DNA from: Thermoplasmata archaeon
Lineage (GTDB): Archaea > Thermoplasmatota > Thermoplasmata > Lutacidiplasmatales > UBA184
DNA length: 5,655 nt
NCBI GenBank assembly: GCA_030043405.1
Contig: JASHXS010000007.1
Location: 1 to 5,655, forward strand
Direction of reading: 5' to 3'
Shown one piece after another: positions 1 through 5,655 of this stretch. Numbering within the stretch: the first letter of the stretch is position 1; each line of letters begins with the position of its first letter. A program made the translations under genes and the position numbers. Below the pieces are notes generated by a model that was not told the DNA's origin, ran no database searches, and saw only the letters and a program-made list of their open reading frames with translations.

Positions 1-1203
<1,203 letters not shown>

Positions 1204-1491
1204 ATGGACCTCGCGCACGCCCTCAAGCTCGCCCTCGAGACCGGCAAGGTGAAGCTGGGGGTCGAGGAGACCCGCGCCGCGGCCGAGGCGAAGAAGGCGA
1301 AGCTGCTGATCGTCGCGTCCACGTGCCCGGATGAGAAGCTGAAGAGCGACCGCACGGTCGGCAAGATCCCGATCTTCCACTATCCCGGCACCGCCGTGGA
1401 GCTCGGGCAGGCGTGTGGCCGTCCGTTCCCGGTGAGCGCGATGGCGATCCTGGACGCCGGCTCGAGCGCGATCCTCACCCTCGAGACGTAG
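1204..1491 (+). CDS. rpl30e: 50S ribosomal protein L30e
   Basis: 95-residue large-subunit ribosomal protein of the L7Ae/L30e kink-turn RNA-binding family, at the usual archaeal length. The N-terminus MDLAHALKLALETGKVKLGV matches the family opening (MDLA..LK.ALETGKV.LG). A central strand (AKLLIVASTCP, residues 32-42) and the C-terminal signature GTAVELGQACGRPFPVSAMA (62-81) followed by ILDAG complete the alpha/beta/alpha fold. ATG 1204 is chosen because it fits the family N-terminus exactly and has GGAGG 8 nt upstream. It follows the TAG of rpoA2 with no intervening base and is 26 nt before nusA. The order rpoA2-rpl30e-nusA is standard in archaea and supports one transcript. In-frame readthrough of the upstream TAG would fuse it to A''. 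Confidence 0.96.
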   Translation: MDLAHALKLALETGKVKLGVEETRAAAEAKKAKLLIVASTCPDEKLKSDRTVGKIPIFHYPGTAVELGQACGRPFPVSAMAILDAGSSAILTLET

Positions 1492-1517
1492 GGACCGGAG
1501 CCGAACCTCTTCCCGTC

Positions 1518-1943
1518 ATGACCGAGATCGCCTTCGACAACGAGACCATCGGGTACATCCGGCTGTTCGAGGAGCGCACCGGCGCCCGCGTGCGAGACTG
1601 CCTCGAGACCGAGGAGAAGCTCGTCTTCCTGGTCCAGCCCGGGGAGGTCCACAAGGCCGTGGGCCCGGGAGGCGTCCTCGTCGACCGCCTCAAGGGGATG
1701 TTGAAGAAGGAGATCCAGGTGGTCGAGTACTCGGACGATGCCGAGACGCTCGCGAAGAACATCTTCTACTGGTACTCGCCGAAGCGCGTCGACTTCGCTC
1801 CCAAGGGGAAGGGCCGGCACGTGACCGTGACGGTCGACCCCGCCTGGAAGGCGCGGGCCATCGGGAAGGCCGGGAAGAACCTGAAGGTCGCCCGGGCGAT
1901 CCTCCTTCGCCACTCGGACGTCGTGAGCGTCAGCGTCGCGTGA
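1518..1943 (+). CDS. nusA: Archaeal NusA-like transcription factor (two KH domains)
   Basis: Short archaeal NusA, 141 residues, near the usual 140-145 for these proteins, which lack the bacterial N-terminal polymerase-binding and S1 domains. It is thought to bind RNA during transcription termination or antitermination. The opening TGARVRDCLETEEKLVFLV (residues 21-39) is typical. KH1 carries its loop at GPGG (49-52), KH2 at IGKAGKN (115-121), and YSDDAETLAKNIF (71-83) joins them as in homologues. ATG 1518 is the only sensible start: the frame is open upstream to 1413, but that part overlaps rpl30e and has no homology. Upstream, GGAG (1497-1500) is 17 nt from the ATG, too far to be a good Shine-Dalgarno, so coupling to rpl30e or an unrecognised signal is likely. 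KH1 lacks the usual basic residue in its GxxG loop. Confidence 0.93.
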   Translation: MTEIAFDNETIGYIRLFEERTGARVRDCLETEEKLVFLVQPGEVHKAVGPGGVLVDRLKGMLKKEIQVVEYSDDAETLAKNIFYWYSPKRVDFAPKGKGRHVTVTVDPAWKARAIGKAGKNLKVARAILLRHSDVVSVSVA

Positions 1944-1983
1944 CCCCGACCTCGCGCCGGCCCGCGGCGTTCGGTCGTCTCCC

Positions 1984-1990
1984 ATAAGAA
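1984..1990 (+). promoter_or_regulatory. Candidate TATA box (ATAAGAA) for the HAD hydrolase gene
   Basis: An AT-rich heptamer in an otherwise very GC-rich 68-nt gap, centred about 25 nt before the GTG at 2012. That is the archaeal TATA-to-start distance expected for a leaderless transcript. No purine-rich BRE and no Shine-Dalgarno accompany it, so the call rests on position and base contrast only. Confidence 0.35.
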
Positions 1991-2011
1991 TCCACTTCCG
2001 TTCGGGCCCCC

Positions 2012-2722
2012 GTGCCCGCGCGACGCCCCCGGATCCGCGCGGTGCTCTTCGACCTCGGGGGCACCCTCGTCGACGAGTCGGACTTCGGCGGCCTCGCGGA
2101 GCTTGCGAAGCGGCTCTACCTCGACCTGGACGCCGACGAGATCGCCCACGTCTACCGGGAGGTGGAGTTGGAGCACGACGAGCGTCCGCCGCCGGGGGAC
2201 CGGGAGCAGCGACAGGTCGAGTTCTGGCGGGCGGTCCTGAGCGGGGCCTCCGGTCAGCCGGTCGGGCGCGAGGGGGCCGAGCGGTTCCGGCTCTGGCTCA
2301 CCCAGGAGAGCGCGCCCGTCCGCCTCTATTCGGACGCCCGACGCTGCCTGGATGCGCTCGACGCGCAGGGCCGGGCGCTCGCGGTCGTCTCCAACTCGAC
2401 GAGCGAAGCCCGCCTCCGCCAGCTGCTCGACCAGGTGGGGATCCTCCGGTACTTCGCCCGCATCGTCTCCTCCGGCACGGAGGGCGTGGCGAAGCCCGAT
2501 CCGGAGATCTTCCGGCGGACGGTGGAGCGGCTGAAGATCGCCCCGGGCGAAGCCCTCCACGTCGGGAATCTCCTGCACACGGACGCGCGGGCGGCGAGCG
2601 CCGCCGGGCTGCACGCCCTGTGGCTCCACCGCTACGGGACCGGCTACGGCCCCGAGCCGATGGAGATCACGTCGCTGCTCGAGGTGGCGCCGTGGGTGCA
2701 CCGGTACGAACACGCTCGCTGA
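2012..2722 (+). CDS. HAD-superfamily hydrolase with atypical motifs I and IV
   Basis: 236-residue haloacid dehalogenase-like protein with a helical C1-type cap (about residues 22-95) inserted after motif I. Motif I is RAVLFDLGGTLVD, with nucleophile Asp14; the usual second Asp (DxDGT) is Gly16. Motif II is VVSNST with Ser127. Motif III is Lys161 in GVAKPDPEIF. Motif IV is HVGNLLHTD, where the usual GDxxxxD has Asn186 in place of the first Asp but keeps Asp191. The order and spacing are those of HAD subfamily IA, but losing the second Asp removes the general acid/base of typical phosphatases, so the substrate and reaction are unknown. GTG 2012 is chosen because the next in-frame start, GTG 2042, falls inside motif I's beta-strand. 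There is no Shine-Dalgarno, and a TATA-like box lies about 25 nt upstream. It is 68 nt after nusA and 63 nt before the peptidase gene; no functional link to either is visible. Confidence 0.88.
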   Translation: MPARRPRIRAVLFDLGGTLVDESDFGGLAELAKRLYLDLDADEIAHVYREVELEHDERPPPGDREQRQVEFWRAVLSGASGQPVGREGAERFRLWLTQESAPVRLYSDARRCLDALDAQGRALAVVSNSTSEARLRQLLDQVGILRYFARIVSSGTEGVAKPDPEIFRRTVERLKIAPGEALHVGNLLHTDARAASAAGLHALWLHRYGTGYGPEPMEITSLLEVAPWVHRYEHAR

Positions 2723-2746
2723 TCGCCCCGGGACCTCGCGAAACCC

Positions 2747-2752
2747 CTAAAC
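2747..2752 (+). promoter_or_regulatory. Candidate TATA-like element (CTAAAC) for the M13 peptidase gene
   Basis: A short A/T run in the 63-nt gap between the hydrolase and the peptidase. Its centre is about 36 nt before ATG 2786, which would give a leader of roughly 10 nt. It is a weak match, offered because the gene has no properly spaced Shine-Dalgarno. Confidence 0.25.
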
Positions 2753-2785
2753 GCCAAGTTGCCCCCTTGGGGCCCGAGTCCGGAG

Positions 2786-4825
2786 ATGAGCGTCCAGCGC
2801 CCCACGGCCACGGAGCCCCGCGTCGCGGCGACGGACTCTGCCTCGTCCTCCTCCGCGGAGACCGCGGCCCCCGACCCCCGCTTCTCGGTGGCCCGCATGG
2901 ACCCGAGCACGCCGCCGACGGTCGACTTCTACGCCTACGCGAACGGACGGTGGCTGCGCGAGAACCCCGTCCCGGCCGACAAGGTTCGTTGGGGCGCGTT
3001 CGACGAACTGCTGCAACAGAACTACCGGGTCCTGCGGGAGATCCTCGAGCAGGCGACCGCGACGCCGGACCCGCCCGGTTCGGTCCGTCGGCAGGTCGGC
3101 GACTTCTTCCGGTCGGCCATGGACACGACGAGCCTCGAACGGGCCCGGTTCGGACCGATCCAGACGGACCTGGAGCGAGCCGACGCGATCCACTCCGTGG
3201 GGAGCCTGTTCCAGGTGTGGGCGTCCCTCCACCGGGACGGGTTCGAGGGCCTCTTCGAGAACTACGTCTATCCCGACAAGCGGCAGAGCGAGATCTACGC
3301 GTTCTACCTTGACCAGGGCGGACTCTCGCTCCCCGACCGGGACTACTACCTGGACCCCAAGTTCGCCGAAGTGCTCCTCGCGTACCGCGCCCACCTCGAG
3401 CGCACGTTCCGAGCGATCGGGGACCACCCGGACCGGGCGGCCAAGGCGGCGGCCGCCGTGCTCGAGATCGAGACGGCGCTCGCCCGGGTCAGCCGGACCA
3501 AGACGGAGCTGCGGGACGAGGAGCGCAACTACAACCGGGTGGATGTGGCGCCCTTCGTGGCGGCGCACCCGACGGTCCCGTTCGCGGCGTACCTCGCCGA
3601 CCGGGAGCTTCGAGAGCTCCCCTACCTGGTCGTGGGCCAGCCGGAATTCTTCGGCTCGTTCGACCGCCTGATCCAGGACCGGCCGCTGGCGGACTGGAAG
3701 GAGTACACGCGATGGCAGATCGTTCGGAACGCCGCCCCCTTCCTGCACGAGGCGGCCGAGGCGGAGGACTTCGATTTCTTCCACCGGACGCTCCTGGGGC
3801 AGCAGGCGCCCGAACCGCGATGGAAGCGGGGGGCCATCACGATCGACCAGAGCCTGGGCGAGGCCCTGGGCGCGCTGTACGTGGAGCGTGCGTTCCCCGC
3901 CGAGGCGCGGTCCCGTATGCGCGAGCTGGTCGAGGACCTGAAGTCGGTCTTCCGCGATCGCCTGGCGGACCTCCCGTGGATGTCCCCCGAGACCCGCCAG
4001 CGGGCGCTCGCGAAGTTCGCCGCGTTCGGCACGAAGATCGGGCATCCCGACCAGTTCCGGGACTACTCGAGCGTGCGGATCGCGGACGACGACTACCTGG
4101 GGAACGTGCGACGGGCCAGGGCGTTCGAGGTCCACCGACAGGTGGCGCGCGTCGGCGGTCCCGTGGACCGCACGGAGTGGGGGATGACCCCCCCGACCGT
4201 GAACGCGTACTTCTCCCCGGTCAAGAACGAGATCGTCTTTCCGGCGGGGATCCTGCAGCCGCCGTTCTTCGACGTGACCGTGGACGATGCGGTGAACTAC
4301 GGGGGCATCGGGGCGGTGATCGGACACGAGATCACGCACGGCTACGACGACCAGGGGCGGAAGTTCGACGCGAAGGGGAATCTCCAGGACTGGTGGACGT
4401 CCGAGGACGCCCAGGAGTTCCGCCGGCGAGCGCAGCAGGTCGTCGAGGAGTACAACCAGTACGCCCCGCTGCCGGGCCTCCACTTGAACGGGGAGCTCAC
4501 CCTCGGGGAGAACCTGGCCGACCTCGGGGGCCTGAGCATCGCCTACGAGGCGCTCCAGCGACGGCTGGCCCGCGAGCCGAAGGCGCGGCGGGCGATCGAC
4601 GGGCTCTCTCCCGAGCAGCGGTTCTTCCTCTCGTGGGCCCAGGTATGGCGGCAGAACTGCCGGGAACCCGAGACCCGCCGCCGCGTCCTGATCGACCCCC
4701 ACTCGCCCGGCGAGTTCCGGGCGCTCGGGGCCGCCGCGAACCTCAACGCCTTCTACGGGGCCTTCGGCATCTCGGAGGGGCAACCGATGTGGCGTCCGCC
4801 CGAACGAAGGGTCTCCGTCTGGTAG
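2786..4825 (+). CDS. M13-family (neprilysin/PepO-type) zinc metallopeptidase
   Basis: 679-residue oligopeptidase with both family domains: Peptidase_M13_N (about 45-425) opening at DFYAYANGRWLRENP, and Peptidase_M13 (about 475-679). From Met1 at 2786, substrate-binding NAYF is at 473-476, the zinc motif HEITH at 514-518 (ligands His514 and His518, catalytic Glu515), and ENLAD at 575-579 gives third ligand Glu575 plus Asp579. His639 and Arg645 match neprilysin His711 and Arg717 in spacing. The protein ends in VSVW, keeping the C-terminal Trp but not the Cys of animal members. No signal peptide or membrane segment is seen, so it is probably a cytosolic peptide-degrading enzyme. ATG 2786 is preferred over TTG 2759; ATG 2897 is possible because residues 1-35 are a Ser/Ala-rich stretch without homology, but the FSVARMDPS match to family members starts just before it. 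Codirectional with neighbours; probably its own transcript. Confidence 0.94.
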   Translation: MSVQRPTATEPRVAATDSASSSSAETAAPDPRFSVARMDPSTPPTVDFYAYANGRWLRENPVPADKVRWGAFDELLQQNYRVLREILEQATATPDPPGSVRRQVGDFFRSAMDTTSLERARFGPIQTDLERADAIHSVGSLFQVWASLHRDGFEGLFENYVYPDKRQSEIYAFYLDQGGLSLPDRDYYLDPKFAEVLLAYRAHLERTFRAIGDHPDRAAKAAAAVLEIETALARVSRTKTELRDEERNYNRVDVAPFVAAHPTVPFAAYLADRELRELPYLVVGQPEFFGSFDRLIQDRPLADWKEYTRWQIVRNAAPFLHEAAEAEDFDFFHRTLLGQQAPEPRWKRGAITIDQSLGEALGALYVERAFPAEARSRMRELVEDLKSVFRDRLADLPWMSPETRQRALAKFAAFGTKIGHPDQFRDYSSVRIADDDYLGNVRRARAFEVHRQVARVGGPVDRTEWGMTPPTVNAYFSPVKNEIVFPAGILQPPFFDVTVDDAVNYGGIGAVIGHEITHGYDDQGRKFDAKGNLQDWWTSEDAQEFRRRAQQVVEEYNQYAPLPGLHLNGELTLGENLADLGGLSIAYEALQRRLAREPKARRAIDGLSPEQRFFLSWAQVWRQNCREPETRRRVLIDPHSPGEFRALGAAANLNAFYGAFGISEGQPMWRPPERRVSVW

Positions 4826-4866
4826 TCGAGGGCCGGGGTCTGGCCCGGGTCCGAGGGTCGCCGGCG

Positions 4867-4881
4867 CGTGACGTCGTCACG
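4867..4881. repeat. Perfect 6-bp inverted repeat CGTGAC-GTC-GTCACG
   Basis: Arms 4867-4872 and 4876-4881 with a 3-nt centre, 41 nt after the peptidase stop codon and centred about 25 nt upstream of the candidate TATA box at 4896. It could be a protein-binding dyad for the rRNA promoter or part of the peptidase mRNA 3' end; no T-tract follows it. Confidence 0.4.
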
Positions 4882-4895
4882 GGGCCATCCGGGCC

Positions 4896-4903
4896 CTTAA
4901 GTA
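4896..4903 (+). promoter_or_regulatory. Candidate TATA box (CTTAAGTA) of the 16S rRNA transcript
   Basis: CTTAAGTA is the clearest A/T-rich octamer in the GC-rich first half of the spacer and resembles an archaeal box A. It predicts transcription starting near 4925 and a leader of about 275 nt. There is no obvious purine-rich BRE before it. A second, weaker A/T patch (AGTAATTC, 5170-5177) lies much closer to the rRNA. Confidence 0.35.
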
Positions 4904-5179
4904 GGACACGTTCCTCGGGCCGCGCACTGCGGTCGGGCCCCTCACGGGGACCGGGCGCGGGACGCCACCACGGCGAGGCGGGGATGCGTGATCCGTCCTC
5001 TTCCAAGGTGACGCCACAGATGGCCCGATGGGGCGTGGAGCCCCGAGAACCCCTCCCTGGAGACGGGGAGCGACCTCTCGGAGCCGACGGACGAGATCGA
5101 CAACGTACGCGAATCGCTCAATTCAGCGAGGAAGAGCATGAACCTGCCAGTCAGTAGATCGGTCACGACAGTAATTCCC

Positions 5180-5196
5180 GCACACGCGAAGTGTGC
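5180..5196 (+). other. Hairpin immediately upstream of the 16S rRNA
   Basis: GCACAC pairs with GTGTGC over 6 bp with a GCGAA loop and ends 5 nt before the rRNA. Its 3' arm overlaps the perfect palindrome GTGTGCACAC (5191-5200). It may be part of the pre-16S processing structure. Confidence 0.45.
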
Positions 5197-5201
5197 ACAC
5201 A

Positions 5202-5655
5202 AATCCGGTTGATCCTGCCGGCGGGCACCGCTATTGGAGTTCGCTTAAGCCATGCGAGTCGAGAGGGGTAAGCCCTCGGCGCACTGCTCAGTAACACGCG
5301 GACAACCTGCCCTCGAGACGGGGATAACCCCGGGAAACTGGGAATAATACCCGATAGATCTGGGATGATGGAAGGCTCCTAGGTCGAAACCCTGCGGGGC
5401 TCGAGGATGGGTCTGCGGCCTATCAGGTAGTAGGGGGTTTTACGGACCCCCTAGCCGTAGACGGGTACGGGCTTTGGGAGAAGTCGCCCGGAGATGGATT
5501 CTGAGACACGAATCCAGGTCCTACGGGACGCAGCAGGCGCGAAACCTCCACAATGTGGGAAACCACGATGGGGGAACTCCAAGTGCCTAGACTTATGTCT
5601 AGGCTGTTCTCGAGCCTAAAAAGCTCGAGAAGTAAGGGCCGGGTAAGACGGGTGC
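5202..5655 (+). rRNA. rrs: 16S ribosomal RNA, 5' third (gene continues beyond window)
   Basis: Small-subunit rRNA. The 5' end is set at about 5202 from the archaeal terminal sequence CCGGTTGATCCTGCCGG (5205-5221). Conserved landmarks follow in order: AAGCCATGCGAGTCGAGAGG, CTGCTCAGTAACACG, CCCGGGAAACTGGGAATAAT, GGATTCTGAGACACGAATCC, CTACGGGACGCAGCAGGCGC and AAGGGCCGGGTAAGACGGGT. Helices are intact: an 8-bp stem at 5431-5453, h13 GUCC-UACG-GGAC at 5518-5529, an 8-bp stem at 5585-5604, and a 9-bp stem with a 7-nt loop at 5607-5631. The window ends where the 530 loop begins, near E. coli position 518, so about two thirds of the gene is missing. The sequence is clearly archaeal and resembles Thermoplasmata, though no database comparison was made. 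No tRNA or 23S is seen upstream; whether 23S follows cannot be judged. Confidence 0.97.

Larger units (their letters stand above)
4826..5201 (+). other. Intergenic spacer and probable 16S rRNA leader
   Basis: 376 nt without a convincing gene. The first ~180 nt are extremely GC-rich with repeated GGGCC/GGGCCC blocks; the last ~80 nt are AT-richer. Visible hairpins: GGGCC/GGCCC (4830-4846, 7-nt loop), CGTGAC/GTCACG (4867-4881), GGT/ACC enclosing CCCC/GGGG with a bulge (4931-4952), CTCCC/GGGAG (5053-5070), TCGCT/AGCGA (5114-5129) and GCACAC/GTGTGC (5180-5196). The octamer TCACGGGG occurs at 4877 and 4942. I see no tRNA, no T-tract terminator and no C/D-box signature. Stretch 5042-5149 has a codon-like base pattern in one frame that lacks a start codon (see findings). 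Much of the region is probably transcribed as pre-16S leader, with one arm of the processing stem whose partner would lie beyond the window. Confidence 0.6.

Noticed and set aside
1766..2713. 315-codon minus-strand frame across nusA and the HAD gene
   Set aside because: Antisense shadow of two well-supported + strand genes; Arg/Pro/Leu-rich without motifs.
2759..2785. TTG start for the M13 peptidase
   Set aside because: It would add nine residues with no family similarity and has no better initiation signal than ATG 2786.
2747..4783. 678-codon open frame on the minus strand, covering nearly the whole peptidase gene
   Set aside because: Antisense mirror of a gene with very high third-position GC, which removes stop codons on the other strand. 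Its translation is Arg/Pro/Val/Leu-rich without motifs, while the + strand has a complete M13 peptidase.
4830..4846. GGGCC/GGCCC hairpin as a terminator of the peptidase gene
   Set aside because: Short stem with a 7-nt loop and no following T-tract; GC-rich spacer makes such stems likely by chance.
3712..5157. 481-codon open frame on the + strand overlapping the peptidase and spacer
   Set aside because: Shadow frame of the peptidase with Arg/Gly/Pro-rich composition and no recognisable domain.
4984..5157. 57-codon ATG-started frame in the spacer (end of the shadow frame above)
   Set aside because: Third-position GC is only about half, unlike the genes here; no Shine-Dalgarno, no recognisable homology, and the competing frame at 5012 has the better coding pattern.
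4826..5201. tRNA gene or C/D-box guide RNA in the rRNA leader
   Set aside because: No cloverleaf with a T-arm GGTTCGAATCC-like core, and no paired C (RTGATGA) and D (CTGA) boxes found.
4942..5202. 86-codon minus-strand frame starting at the 16S boundary
   Set aside because: No homology seen, lies in structured rRNA leader, and its start abuts the rRNA end.

Overview
The window comes from a high-GC archaeon, most likely a member of Thermoplasmatota; the phylum call is an inference. The archaeal evidence is a stand-alone RNA polymerase subunit A'', a short two-KH NusA, ribosomal protein L30e, and a 16S rRNA that opens with the archaeal CCGGTTGATCCTGCCGG sequence. Several 16S stretches (the h16/h17 region and the GGGCCGGGTAAGAC stretch before the 530 loop) resemble Thermoplasmata as I remember them. 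I cannot name a genus. All supported genes are on the + strand.

Layout: (1) 1-1943 is the tail of the archaeal transcription/translation cluster: rpoA2 (its 5' end lies outside the window), rpl30e directly abutting it, and nusA 26 nt later. These three are probably cotranscribed and serve transcription elongation and ribosome assembly. (2) After a 68-nt gap with a TATA-like box comes a HAD-family hydrolase (2012-2722) with substituted catalytic positions. (3) After another short gap is a full-length M13 (neprilysin/PepO-type) zinc metallopeptidase, 2786-4825, with all expected catalytic residues and no signal peptide. (4) 4826-5201 is a structured, GC-rich spacer and probable rRNA leader with several hairpins, one candidate promoter and one short stop-bounded frame with a coding-like base pattern. 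(5) From about 5202 to the window end is the first third of a 16S rRNA gene, cut at the start of the 530 loop.

The cluster does not continue into rps12/rps7 after nusA as it does in many archaea. The hydrolase and peptidase show no functional link to the cluster or to the rRNA gene and look like independently transcribed housekeeping or accessory genes. Start-site context differs by position. rpl30e, inside the cluster, has a well-spaced Shine-Dalgarno sequence. The hydrolase and peptidase, which follow intergenic gaps, lack one and have TATA-like elements about 25-36 nt upstream, which fits leaderless or short-leader transcripts.

I see no mobile element, CRISPR array, tRNA or defence system. 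The window is mostly ordinary. The points most worth a second look are the 16S primer-site mismatches, the in-frame rpoA2-TAG-rpl30e junction preceded by a Pro/Ala linker, the atypical HAD active site, and the unexplained coding-like stretch before the 16S.
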